A stretch of 64,000 nt of DNA, taken from contig CAMATZ010000001.1 in the NCBI GenBank assembly GCA_945861275.1, forward strand, positions 1-64,000, in the 5' to 3' direction. Source of the stretch: Bordetella parapertussis. Its GTDB lineage: Bacteria > Pseudomonadota > Gammaproteobacteria > Burkholderiales > SG8-41. The notes beneath the pieces are model-generated. The model ran no database searches. It was not told the DNA's origin and saw nothing but the letters and a program-made list of their open reading frames with translations. The position numbers and the translations under genes were made by a program. How positions within the stretch are numbered: position 1 is the first letter of the stretch; every line of letters begins with the position of its first letter. Below are positions 9,176 to 17,235 of this stretch, piece after piece.

Positions 9176-9896
9176 TGTCCTTTCCATCCGGAATAAACAC
9201 ATAGCCGAATCCCCAAACCGTCTGAATAAACGCAGGTTTGGCGGGATCGATTTCAATCAGCTTGCGCACGCGCGAGACCTGCACGTCGATGCTGCGGTCG
9301 AAGGCGCCGGCTTCGCGTCCACGCGCCATTTCCATCAACTTATCGCGCGACAGCGGCGTGCGCGAGTGCTGCACCAGTACTTTGAGCAAGGCGAATTCAC
9401 CGCTGGTCAGGGTGATTGCATTGCCGTTTTTGGTGAGCGAACGCGTACCGAGATTGAGTATGAATTCGCCGAATTCAGCGATCTCGGTAGCGGTGGTGGG
9501 CGCGCCGGGCGGGCCAGCCACGGGCCGCCGCCGCAACACGGCTTGGATGCGAGCCACCAGTTCGCGCGGGTTAAACGGCTTGGGCAGATAGTCATCGGCG
9601 CCAACTTCAAGGCCAACGATGCGGTCCACCTCATCACCTTTGGCGGTGAGCATGATGATGGGGATGTTTTCACTTGCGCCGCGCAGCCGCCGGCAAATGG
9701 ACAGGCCGTCTTCGCCGGGCATCATCAGATCGAGTATCAGCAAATCGTAACGCTCACGCGCGAGATAGCGATCCATATCCGTGGCGTTGGCCACTGTGCG
9801 CACCGCAAAGCCCTGCTCGGCGAGGTATTTGTTGAGCAGATCGCGCAGCCGTGCGTCGTCATCTACAACCATAATACGGGTTTTGGCTTCAGTCAT
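9165..9896 (-). CDS. ompR: DNA-binding response regulator, OmpR family
   Basis: 243 aa with an N-terminal receiver (phospho-acceptor Asp56 in LLILDLMMPGEDG, acidic pair VDDD near residue 11, Lys in KPFNPRELVARI) and a C-terminal winged-helix DNA-binding domain (RDKLMEMARGREAGAFDRSIDVQVSRVRKLIE). The sequence is close to true OmpR. The last codons (SEK-stop) lie inside the heptamer repeat. Transcription is divergent from the secreted-protein genes at 10.2 kb, with OmpR-like sites in between. Confidence 0.92.
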   Translation of the reverse strand: MTEAKTRIMVVDDDARLRDLLNKYLAEQGFAVRTVANATDMDRYLARERYDLLILDLMMPGEDGLSICRRLRGASENIPIIMLTAKGDEVDRIVGLEVGADDYLPKPFNPRELVARIQAVLRRRPVAGPPGAPTTATEIAEFGEFILNLGTRSLTKNGNAITLTSGEFALLKVLVQHSRTPLSRDKLMEMARGREAGAFDRSIDVQVSRVRKLIEIDPAKPAFIQTVWGFGYVFIPDGKDSEK

Positions 9897-9966
9897 AGCG
9901 TGATCCTAGCGATTTGAGTCTGCCGGCGCCAGTTTTTTGCCGCGTACTGGCATGCGCAAAGCTATC

Positions 9967-10117
9967 GTAACAAATTGTTACAAATCAGGCGCGGGCCGCT
10001 GTTGCCCGCTGGCGCTCAGGTTTGCCCAAAAGCGTTACGATAGGCGAGCGTAGAGGGCCATGGTGCGGGTTACAGTTGCTTACAACAATGGCGCCTCCAG
10101 TAACATTCTACTTACAA
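9967..10117. promoter_or_regulatory. Cluster of OmpR-like half-sites between ompR and the secreted-protein genes
   Basis: The roughly 350-bp gap 9897-10246 holds no convincing gene. It contains a perfect inverted repeat GTAACA-AAT-TGTTAC (9967-9981). Two TTACA elements lie exactly 10 bp apart (10070, 10080), and GTAACA at 10100 is followed by TTACA at 10112. One-turn spacing and GTAACA-like cores fit the tandem half-site mode of OmpR-family regulators. Binding is inferred. Confidence 0.4.
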
Positions 10118-10246
10118 CTTGGTGTGAGCATCGGTCAACGTTGCTGGTGCGACAACGTTTTTTGTCGCAAGGGAACGCGATTAGTGTGCAACGCGAAACC
10201 GACGCCGAATGTCATGAACGAAAGTATGGCCAGGATTAAGGCACCG

Positions 10247-10567
10247 ATGAAAACCTTGATGGCAGTGTTGATGCTGGGTGGTGTGCTGTCGATAGAGCCA
10301 ACCGCTGTGGTATGGGCAGGCCCGTTCGAGGGTGCGTTGTACAGCGCTCAGTACAGCACACAGTATCAGGGCAATGGTGCAGCTAAAGGTCATGACAGAC
10401 GGCAGGTTCGTGATGCGCGCAATGCGCAACCGCTGCCGCAACCTCCGCGGGAACGGCCGCGCGGGCAACTGACGGAAGAAGAACGCCGTCAATTGCATCG
10501 CGATCTCGATAAGGCAAACCGCGAGCTGTATGGCGGTAACCGTCGTCGAACCGTACCAGCCGACTGA
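10247..10567 (+). CDS. Small secreted protein of unknown function
   Basis: About 106 aa from the ATG at 10247, chosen because TAAGG lies 5 bp upstream and the resulting N-terminus is a good signal peptide (MKTLMAVLMLGGVLSI...VVWA, likely cleaved near residue 24). The frame is open further upstream (ATGs at 10214 and 10226), but that stretch carries the putative operator. The mature part is polar, rich in Arg, Gln and Pro, and ends in a charged helix (LTEEERRQLHRDLDKANREL). No known family is recognised. The next gene starts 11 bp downstream. Confidence 0.6.
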   Translation: MKTLMAVLMLGGVLSIEPTAVVWAGPFEGALYSAQYSTQYQGNGAAKGHDRRQVRDARNAQPLPQPPRERPRGQLTEEERRQLHRDLDKANRELYGGNRRRTVPAD

Positions 10568-10578
10568 AAGGTCATTTC

Positions 10579-11223
10579 ATGAAAAACTTATTTAAAAACA
10601 AATTATTAGCTATCGCAATCGTCTTGGTATTACCGCTCGCGGTGTTGGCCGCTGAGGGCTTGCCGGGCGCCACCGTTAAACCTGATGGCAAAGCTCCCAC
10701 CGCCGAACAACGCAAAGCGCGCATGGAGCAATGCAAAGCCGATCCGGCAAAATGCGAGGCCGAGCGCAAGGCGCGTTATGAACAGATGTGCAAAGAGAAT
10801 CCGGCGCGGTGCAAGGAAATGAAAGAGCGCCATGAAAAGCGCATGGCCGAATGCAAAGCCAATCCGGAGAAATGCCACGCCGATAAAAAAGCGAGCATGG
10901 AGCAGAAGTGTAAGGAAGACCCTGTGCGCTGCAAGGCAATGAAAGAAAAAATGGAGAAGCGCCGCGCAGAATGCAAGGCCAATCCGGAGAAATGCCAGGC
11001 TGATAAAAAAGCGCAGGCCGAACAGCGCTTCAAACGCGCGGATGCGGATGGCAACGGCACCATCAGCCGTGCCGAAGCGCAACAAAGCTCGCCGCGCCTG
11101 GCGCGCAACTTCGACCGTTTCGACGCCAACAAAGACGGCCATCTGACACTCGAAGAAATGGCCGCGGCACGCAAGGTGTTCTTCGAGCGGCGCAAATCCC
11201 GTACCGAAGCCACCAAAATCTAA
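10579..11223 (+). CDS. Secreted Cys-pair repeat protein with two EF-hands
   Basis: 214 aa. Signal peptide about residues 1-25. Residues 50-145 are a highly charged, probably helical region with five C-x6-C pairs (Cys 52/59, 71/78, 92/99, 111/118, 132/139) spaced alternately 19 and 21 residues, giving a ~40-residue module. Two canonical EF-hand loops follow: D155-x-D157-x-N159-G and D182-x-N184-x-D186-G. An exported Ca-binding protein is likely; the Cys pairs could form disulfides or bind metal. It follows the small secreted protein and precedes the DUF1800 gene by 12 bp, so one transcript is likely. The role is unknown. Confidence 0.75.
   Translation: MKNLFKNKLLAIAIVLVLPLAVLAAEGLPGATVKPDGKAPTAEQRKARMEQCKADPAKCEAERKARYEQMCKENPARCKEMKERHEKRMAECKANPEKCHADKKASMEQKCKEDPVRCKAMKEKMEKRRAECKANPEKCQADKKAQAEQRFKRADADGNGTISRAEAQQSSPRLARNFDRFDANKDGHLTLEEMAAARKVFFERRKSRTEATKI
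10591..10610 (+). repeat. AT-rich dispersed motif, copy 1
   Basis: TTTAAAAACAAATTATTAGC, within codons 5-11 of the EF-hand protein. One of nine similar sites in the window. Confidence 0.45.
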
Positions 11224-11235
11224 CGGAGCATCGTC

Positions 11236-12723
11236 ATGCGTGGGTGGCTGCTGCAGCTGATGGTTGCCGGACTGGCTGGAGTGGGCGGGGCAGCGTGGGC
11301 TGCTGCGCTCGGTTTTGACGACGCGCGGCATCTGCTCACACGCACCAGCTATGCCGCAGCGCCCGCCGATATCGAAAGTTTTTCCAGACTGACGCGCGAA
11401 CAGGCGGCGGAGCGCCTGTTGTCGTGGACAGCCAAACCGCGCGTCACGCCGCCGCCGGCGTGGGTGCGCGAGCCGGTAGTGCCGGGCTCGCGTGTGCGCG
11501 AGATGAGTGTCGAAGAACGTCGCGATTATCAGCGCAACAATGTTGCGCGCGGCCTCGAACTGCGCGGCTGGTGGTTGCAGGAAATGGTCACCACGCCGAG
11601 TCCGTTCACCGAAAAAATGGTGCTGTTCTGGCACAACCATTTCGTTTCAAGTCAGCAAAAAGTGCGTCAGCCGCAGTATTTGTACCAGCAGAATGTGCTG
11701 CTGCGCGAGCACGCCTTTGGAAATTTCGGCGCGTTTCTGCACGCGATTGCGCGCGATCCGGCGATGGTGATTTATCTCGACAATGCGTCGAATCGCAAAG
11801 GCCAGCCGAACGAGAATTTTGCACGCGAAGTGATGGAGCTGTTCACGCTGGGCGAGGGCCATTACACCGAGCGCGACATCAAGGAAGCCGCGCGCGCTTT
11901 CACCGGCTGGAGCATCGATGGCGAAAAAGGCGAGTATCTGTTTCGTGCCGGCGCGCACGATGATGGCGAGAAATCCGTACTCGGGCGCAGCGGTAATTTC
12001 GGTGGTGACGCGGTAATCGATATATTGTTGGCGCAGCCGCAGACGGCGGAATTTATCGTGCGTAAGTTGTGGCGCGAATTTGTCTCACCCGTTGTTGATG
12101 CTGCGGATGCCGCCGAAGTGAGGCGCATTGCGGGTGTGTTTCGCGACAGCCGTTACGATATCCGCGCTGCGCTGCGCGTCATGCTGACCTCCGATGCGTT
12201 TTACGCGGCCAGGCATCGCGCGACCCTGGTGAAATCGCCGGTGGATCTGGTGGTGGGCACGCTGCGACAGTTCCAGTTTACGACGGGCGATGTGCAGCCG
12301 TTCGCGCTGGCGGTGGCGCAACTCGGACAAAATTTGTTTGCGCCGCCCAATGTCAAAGGCTGGCCCGGCGGCGAAGCGTGGATTAACTCGTCTACCTTGC
12401 TCGCGCGCAAACAGTTTCTTGACCGCCTGTTCCGTGCCGAGGAGTTGCGTCCGTCGATGATGATGGCAGCCAATGTGACGCAGGCGCCACCGCCGCAGGG
12501 CGCCCAGGGCGGCCCCGCGAACGCGATGCGCCAGCGCCTGCTGCGCGCGATGGCCGAAGTGCAATTCGACAGCCAGCGCTGGCTGCAACAGGCCGGCGGC
12601 GAAGCGGCGCAGGTGCAGCGGCTGGTGCTGGCAACGACACCGCAACACCCGTTGCCTCCCGGTGCCACGGGGTTGGAGGTGATCCGGCGTTTGACGCAGG
12701 ATCCGGTATATCAGTTGAAGTAG
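11236..12723 (+). CDS. DUF1800 family protein
   Basis: 495 aa with an N-terminal signal peptide (MRGWLLQLMVAGLAGVGGAAWA), so exported. It matches DUF1800: DDARHLLTRTSYAA near the start, WHNHFVSS, NENFAREVMELFTLGEGHYTERDIKEAARAFTGW, and FAPPNVKGWPGGEAWINSSTLLARK. DUF1800 proteins are widely encoded next to DUF1501 proteins, as here, and their biochemical role is not established. The ATG is preceded by CGGAG. It appears co-transcribed with the two small secreted proteins upstream. Confidence 0.9.
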   Translation: MRGWLLQLMVAGLAGVGGAAWAAALGFDDARHLLTRTSYAAAPADIESFSRLTREQAAERLLSWTAKPRVTPPPAWVREPVVPGSRVREMSVEERRDYQRNNVARGLELRGWWLQEMVTTPSPFTEKMVLFWHNHFVSSQQKVRQPQYLYQQNVLLREHAFGNFGAFLHAIARDPAMVIYLDNASNRKGQPNENFAREVMELFTLGEGHYTERDIKEAARAFTGWSIDGEKGEYLFRAGAHDDGEKSVLGRSGNFGGDAVIDILLAQPQTAEFIVRKLWREFVSPVVDAADAAEVRRIAGVFRDSRYDIRAALRVMLTSDAFYAARHRATLVKSPVDLVVGTLRQFQFTTGDVQPFALAVAQLGQNLFAPPNVKGWPGGEAWINSSTLLARKQFLDRLFRAEELRPSMMMAANVTQAPPPQGAQGGPANAMRQRLLRAMAEVQFDSQRWLQQAGGEAAQVQRLVLATTPQHPLPPGATGLEVIRRLTQDPVYQLK

Positions 12724-12741
12724 TGCAAGGAGAGTGCGCAC

Positions 12742-13893
12742 ATGGATCGCCGAAACTTTTTGAAAGCTGCCGCCGCTGGCAGCGTGTTGGCCTGGCAGCC
12801 CCAATCAAGCTGGGCCGCGGCCAATTATCAGAAGCTGCTGATTGTGGTCGAGCTCAAGGGCGGTAACGACGGCCTGAACACCGTGATCCCGTACGCTGAT
12901 GCACAATACGCCGCGTTGCGACCGCGCCTTGCGGTTGCGCGTGATCAGGTGTTGCAACTGGACGACCAGGCGGGGCTGCACCCCGCCCTGGAGCCGCTGA
13001 TGCCATTGTGGAAAGCGGGCGAAGTCGCCGTGGTGCAGGGCGTGGGTTATCCGTCGGCCAACCTGTCGCATTTTCGCTCGATCGAAATCTGGGACACCGC
13101 CTCGAAAAGCAGCGAATACCTGCAAGACGGCTGGCTTACCCGTGCGTTCGCACAAGCGCCGGTGCCACGCGCGTATGCGGCGGACGCGGTGGTGGTGGGA
13201 AGCGCGGAAATGGGACCGTTTTCCGGTAGCGGCACGCGCACGATCGCGCTCACCAACACCGAACAATTTTTGCAGCAGGCGAAACTTGCGGTAACGGCAG
13301 GGCAGGCGCACAACGCCACGCTCAGTCACATACTGCGGGTGGAGCAGGACATTGTACAGGCCGCCGCCAACTTGAATACCAACCACGCCTTTCGCACGGT
13401 GTTCCCGCAAACCGGCTTCGGCAATGCCTTACGCACAGCGTCCCAGGTGGCGGCGAGCCGCGCGGGGGTGGCGGCGCTCAAGGTGTCGCTAAACGGCTTT
13501 GATACCCACAGCGGCCAAGCGGGAACCCACACGCGGCTGCTCAAGGATTTAGCCGACGGACTGGTGGCGTTAAAAGGCGCATTAAGTGAAATTGGCCGCT
13601 GGGACGACACGCTGATTGCAAGCTACGCCGAATTCGGCCGCCGCCCGCGTGAGAACGCCAGCGCCGGCACCGATCACGGGACCGCCAGCGCCCATTTTGT
13701 GCTGGGTGGCCGGGTGAAGGGAGGTCTCTATGGACAGCGGCCTGCGCTGAACAGGTTGGATGGCAACGGCAACCTGCCGTTCGCAGTAGACTTTCGCGAC
13801 ATTTATGCGACAGTGCTTGAGCGCTGGTGGGGTGGAAATTCCGCTGTGGCGCTGCGCGGACAGTTTAAGCCGTTGGATTTTGTTAAAATATAA
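12742..13893 (+). CDS. DUF1501 family protein with Tat signal
   Basis: 383 aa. The N-terminus MDRRNFLKAAAAG is a twin-arginine signal (RRxFLK), so the folded protein is exported by Tat. DUF1501 features: VVELKGGNDGLNTVIPYAD, GYPSANLSHFRSIEIW, LNGFDTHSGQ and SYAEFGRRPRENASAGTDHGTASAHFVLGG. This is a sulfatase-like fold by family knowledge, function unproven. It starts 18 bp after the DUF1800 stop behind AAGGAGAG. A hairpin follows the gene. Confidence 0.92.
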   Translation: MDRRNFLKAAAAGSVLAWQPQSSWAAANYQKLLIVVELKGGNDGLNTVIPYADAQYAALRPRLAVARDQVLQLDDQAGLHPALEPLMPLWKAGEVAVVQGVGYPSANLSHFRSIEIWDTASKSSEYLQDGWLTRAFAQAPVPRAYAADAVVVGSAEMGPFSGSGTRTIALTNTEQFLQQAKLAVTAGQAHNATLSHILRVEQDIVQAAANLNTNHAFRTVFPQTGFGNALRTASQVAASRAGVAALKVSLNGFDTHSGQAGTHTRLLKDLADGLVALKGALSEIGRWDDTLIASYAEFGRRPRENASAGTDHGTASAHFVLGGRVKGGLYGQRPALNRLDGNGNLPFAVDFRDIYATVLERWWGGNSAVALRGQFKPLDFVKI

Positions 13894-13898
13894 CATTC

Positions 13899-13920
13899 AA
13901 TAAAAACAAATAGTTACGTT
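13899..13920 (+). repeat. AT-rich dispersed motif, copy 2
   Basis: TAAAAACAAATAGTTACG (13901-13918), just after the DUF1501 stop codon. Confidence 0.45.
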
Positions 13921-13921
13921 T

Positions 13922-13948
13922 AACACCTACTATAGCCTGTAGGTGTTT
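13922..13948 (+). terminator. Hairpin after the DUF1501 gene
   Basis: AACACCTAC / GTAGGTGTT (13922-13930 / 13939-13947) is a perfect 9-bp stem with an 8-nt loop, but the T-run is only TTT. It is a possible weak terminator. The rest of the gap 13949-14129 holds only short inverted repeats (TGCAC/GTGCA near 14065-14081) and presumably the promoter of the next gene. Confidence 0.5.
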
Positions 13949-14129
13949 CCCACGGCTTATGGGCGTGCAACGCCGAAGCTGGGCCACCGGTTCATAAACT
14001 GGTCGCTATCAACAACTTGCTCGCATTACCTCTCGTGGAACGTTAGAATACGAGTTCTACTTATTGCACGCGTTTAGTGCATGCCGCATGCGATATTTCT
14101 TATAAAAATCAGGGACGAGAGACGGTACC

Positions 14130-15260
14130 ATGCTAGCTACCCGGATACGCCAAAAGGACGGACTGTTCTATTTTGCCAGTTACCCGGCGAAAGCTGTGCT
14201 GGAAAAAGCGCGTTTTATTAGCCGCTTTTATGGTGAAGGGGAGGAAATCGCTGCGCAGTCCGTGCCGCAAAACGACGAAATCGCGCAATTCATTGCGCGT
14301 GTCGAGCGTAACGACGAAGCATTTCAGCGCTCGTTATCGCGTGCCAAGGTGAAATCGCTGCGCAATTTTTACGAAATGGCGCAAACCCAGCCACCCATTC
14401 CCGGCACGGTGTTGCTGTTTACCTCGGAAACCCTCAAATTCGTAGCACTCCCCGGCCAGGAGAGCGTCGGCCACATGCAAGAGCCTGATACCAAATATTT
14501 GATCATCGACGGCCAGCATCGGCTTGCTGCATTGCGCTTTTATCTGAAAGAGCATCCGTCCGAAGCCGCCGCGATTAACGTGCCGTGCATTATTTTTGAC
14601 GGGCGCAGCGAAGACTTTGCCGCCGAAATGTTTGTGATTATCAATTCAACCACCACACGCATCAGCAAGAGCCACCTGATTGATCTGTATGAGCGTGTGT
14701 CGTGGGCCGATCCCGACAAGCGTTTTGCCGCGCGCGTGGTTGAAGATTTGTATCGTGAGGGTGATAGCCCGTTGCGCTATCGCATTAACCGTCTGGGTGG
14801 CCGCAGCCAGCAAGATAAGTGGATATTGCAAGCTGAGCTGTTCAACGAACTGCATCGCTGGATATCCCTCGACTGGAAAAAAATTCGTTTAGTAACAAAT
14901 AGTTACCGTGAGGGTGAACGTTATTACGAGATCATCCGGGATTTCTTCAAAGCCGCCGAAAAAGTGTGGGGCGACTCGTGGGATCACGACGGTTACATGG
15001 TGACCAAACCGGTCACCATCAAAGCCATGATCCGGGTGTGCGCCGACTTGGCGCGGGTGGACGCCGAGCCGGTGGATGGCCGTGCCAAGCGCTGGGAAGC
15101 GCGCCTGCAACCGTGGCGCGAGCAGATGCGCTCGTTCCGTTGCGAAGGTTTTTATGAACGATTCCCCGCGAAAGGGCAGATCGAGCGTGTTGCGCGCATC
15201 CATCGCGATCTCGCACGCATGGCCGACATTGAAGTGCGCGTGAGCAAGGCGGTGGTTTAA
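14130..15260 (+). CDS. Orphan DGQHR-domain protein
   Basis: 376 aa. The signature IDGQHRLAALRFYLKE lies near residue 127, preceded by an N-terminal region with IPGTVLL and followed by FVIINSTTTRISKSHLIDLY. The DGQHR domain is typical of DndB (regulator of DNA phosphorothioation) and related proteins in DNA-modification and phage-defence loci. No dnd, dpd or restriction genes are nearby, so this copy stands alone between a DUF1501 gene and ridA. Its cofactor and role cannot be stated. It has its own terminator and is probably monocistronic. Confidence 0.75.
   Translation: MLATRIRQKDGLFYFASYPAKAVLEKARFISRFYGEGEEIAAQSVPQNDEIAQFIARVERNDEAFQRSLSRAKVKSLRNFYEMAQTQPPIPGTVLLFTSETLKFVALPGQESVGHMQEPDTKYLIIDGQHRLAALRFYLKEHPSEAAAINVPCIIFDGRSEDFAAEMFVIINSTTTRISKSHLIDLYERVSWADPDKRFAARVVEDLYREGDSPLRYRINRLGGRSQQDKWILQAELFNELHRWISLDWKKIRLVTNSYREGERYYEIIRDFFKAAEKVWGDSWDHDGYMVTKPVTIKAMIRVCADLARVDAEPVDGRAKRWEARLQPWREQMRSFRCEGFYERFPAKGQIERVARIHRDLARMADIEVRVSKAVV
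14888..14908 (+). repeat. AT-rich dispersed motif, copy 3 (inside CDS)
   Basis: TTTAGTAACAAATAGTTACC, in frame inside the DGQHR gene. It is nearly identical to the copy at 13899. Confidence 0.4.
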
Positions 15261-15289
15261 TCAGCCGCCGTCAGATTTGCGACAACAGC

Positions 15290-15316
15290 GCGCGCGATTT
15301 TCGCGCGCTTTTTTTT
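15290..15316 (+). terminator. Intrinsic terminator after the DGQHR gene
   Basis: GCGCGCGA / TCGCGCGC (15290-15297 / 15301-15308) with a 3-nt loop, followed by eight T. A classic Rho-independent terminator. Confidence 0.9.
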
Positions 15317-15344
15317 GGGCGGATGGTTGAATTGCGCGCTTCAA

Positions 15345-15698
15345 TCAAGCGAGCTTCGCCGCCGTCAGCATGATTTCCACCAGCACGTTCGCGCCCAGGC
15401 GCGCCTCAACCGTGGCGCGTGCCGGCGGGCGTGTCTGATCGACCCACGCCATCCACGCCTCATCCATCTGCGGCTTTAATGCCATGTCGGTGACGTAGAC
15501 CGTGGCGGAAAGTATGCGCGATTTGCTGCTGCCGCATTGCGCGAGCAGCGTGTCGATCTGGCGCAACACGTCGGCGGTTTGTGCTTTCATGCCCGCATTG
15601 AGGTCTTGCGCCACCTGCCCGGCGAGGTAAATCACCCCGTTGAATTCGGTGGCGTCCGACAGTTTTTTCATCGGCGTGTAATAAACGATGTCGCGCAT
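15345..15698 (-). CDS. RidA/YjgF family protein (first of two)
   Basis: 117 aa, the usual length of the YjgF/YER057c/UK114 family. These trimers hydrolyse reactive enamine/imine intermediates of PLP enzymes or act in specialised catabolic pathways. GVIYLAGQVAQD, the Arg-containing PPARATVEARLG and the terminal VEIMLTAAKLA keep the positions of the RidA active-site Arg and Glu. It lies 13 bp after a second, clearly different RidA gene on the same strand, at the end of a group containing a beta-decarboxylating dehydrogenase. Confidence 0.88.
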   Translation of the reverse strand: MRDIVYYTPMKKLSDATEFNGVIYLAGQVAQDLNAGMKAQTADVLRQIDTLLAQCGSSKSRILSATVYVTDMALKPQMDEAWMAWVDQTRPPARATVEARLGANVLVEIMLTAAKLA

Positions 15699-15711
15699 TA
15701 CAAACTCCGCG

Positions 15712-16065
15712 CTACTTGGCGGCTGTCACCATGATCTCCACGCGTGTTTCCGCTGAACCGAGCTTGGCTTCGACGCAGGCACGCACGGGCTTGTTGTGCG
15801 GATCCACCCACGCCAGCCACGCGGCATCCATCAACGGTTTTTCACTCATGTCCGCGACCCATACATTCGCCGCCAGAATCCGCGATTTGTCAGTGCCGCA
15901 CTCGGCCAGAAGCCCGTCTATTTTCTTGAGCACTTCCTCGGTCTGCACCTTGCAGTTGCCGGCTTTGTTGTCGGCGGTGGTGCCAGCGATGAATACCAGG
16001 TTGCCGTATTCAACGGCGCGGCAAAGCGTCGGGCCGGGGTGGTGACGTTTGATGGGTGTGCTCAT
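15712..16065 (-). CDS. RidA/YjgF family protein (second of two)
   Basis: 117 aa from the ATG at 16065, chosen over the longer frame because AAGGA lies 8 nt upstream and the length then matches the family. It carries GNLVFIAGTTADNK, a central VWVADMSEKPLMDAAWLAWVD and C-terminal ACVEAKLGSAETRVEIMVTAAK. It resembles its neighbour in layout but not closely in sequence, so an old duplication or two separate acquisitions are possible. Imine deaminase or catabolic accessory roles are both plausible. Confidence 0.88.
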   Translation of the reverse strand: MSTPIKRHHPGPTLCRAVEYGNLVFIAGTTADNKAGNCKVQTEEVLKKIDGLLAECGTDKSRILAANVWVADMSEKPLMDAAWLAWVDPHNKPVRACVEAKLGSAETRVEIMVTAAK

Positions 16066-16180
16066 GATGAGAGTCCTTGTGGGGTAGTAAGGGATGGGTA
16101 GCCTACGCCAAGCTAGAGGCTGCCGCAACCGCTGTTAACGGTGTTTGATTGACCGAAAAGTGCAACGCCCGTATTCTGTT

Positions 16181-17233
16181 TTACAGCGCATCGCACACGG
16201 CCTCAGTCACGATGGCGGTGGTCGCCTCGCCGCCCAGATCGGGGGTGAGCAGCTTGCGCGCGGTGACGCTTTCAACCGCCTTCATCAGACGTGCCGAGGC
16301 TTCTTTTTCGCCCAGATGCTCCAGCATCAGGGATGCCGTCCAGAAAGTCGCCACCGGATTGGCGATGCCCTTGCCGGTGATGTCGAAAGCCGAACCGTGG
16401 ATCGGCTCGAACATTGAAGGAAAGCGCCGTTCGGGATTCAAATTGGCGGTGGGTGCAATGCCAAGGCTCCCGGTCAGTGCCGCAGCAAGGTCGGACAAAA
16501 TATCCGCGTGCAGATTGGTCGCCACCACGGTATCCAGCGTCCACGGTTTCAACACCATATTGGTGGTCACTGCATCGACCAGAATGCGCTGGGTTTCAAT
16601 GTCGGGATAATCGTTCGCCACTTCGTAAAAAATCTCATCCCACATCACCATGCCGTGGCGCTGCGCGTTGGATTTGGTCACCAGTGTCAGGTGCTTGCGC
16701 TTGCGGGTGCGCGCGAGTTCAAACGCAAATTTGTGAATGCGCGTGACCCCGTTGCGGGTGAAGATCGAGGTTTCAGTGGCCACTTCTTCCGGCAGGCCGC
16801 GATGGGCGCGGCCGCCGTTGCCCGAGTATTCGCCTTCGGTGTTTTCGCGGATCACCACCCAGTCGATATCCTGGCCTTCGCGCAACGGGCTGGTAACGCC
16901 CGGCAGCACGCGCGCCGGACGCACATTGGCATATTGATCAAAGCCCTGGCAAATCGGCAGCCGCAGACCCCACAGCGACACGTGATCGGGGACATCAGGC
17001 GCGCCCACCGCGCCGAAAAATATCGCATCGCATTGTTTCAGTTTGTCGAGTCCGCCGTCGGGAATGTAGTAGCCGTGCCGCTTGTAGTAATCGCTGCTCC
17101 ACGGAAAATGTTCAATCCTGAGCTTGAAGCCCTGGTCGCGGTGTGCCAGCACCTCCAGCACTTTGAGGCCGGCGGCGATGACTTCCGTGCCGATGCCATC
17201 GCCAGGGATGGCGGCTATCGTATATTCACGCAT
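16181..17233 (-). CDS. Tartrate / D-malate dehydrogenase (isocitrate-isopropylmalate DH family)
   Basis: 350 aa from the ATG at 17233, which has AGAGG upstream and begins right after the preceding stop. It matches the NAD-dependent beta-decarboxylating dehydrogenases of the TtuC/DmlA type: IPGDGIGTEVIAAGLKVLE, LRLPICQGFDQYANVRPARVLPG, VVIRENTEGEYSGNGGR, the catalytic Lys in VTKSNAQRHGMVMWDEIF, the metal-binding NLHADILSD and MFEPIHGSAFDITGKGIANP. Tartrate or D-malate is the likeliest substrate, since the sequence is not a LeuB. It is co-directional with the AhpD-like gene upstream and the RidA genes downstream. Confidence 0.88.
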   Translation of the reverse strand: MREYTIAAIPGDGIGTEVIAAGLKVLEVLAHRDQGFKLRIEHFPWSSDYYKRHGYYIPDGGLDKLKQCDAIFFGAVGAPDVPDHVSLWGLRLPICQGFDQYANVRPARVLPGVTSPLREGQDIDWVVIRENTEGEYSGNGGRAHRGLPEEVATETSIFTRNGVTRIHKFAFELARTRKRKHLTLVTKSNAQRHGMVMWDEIFYEVANDYPDIETQRILVDAVTTNMVLKPWTLDTVVATNLHADILSDLAAALTGSLGIAPTANLNPERRFPSMFEPIHGSAFDITGKGIANPVATFWTASLMLEHLGEKEASARLMKAVESVTARKLLTPDLGGEATTAIVTEAVCDAL

Positions 17234-17235
17234 GG

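Noticed and set aside
10022-10246. 75-residue extension of the small secreted protein
   Set aside because: It would bury the signal peptide and run through the GTAACA/TTACA cluster; the ATG at 10247 has its own ribosome-binding site.
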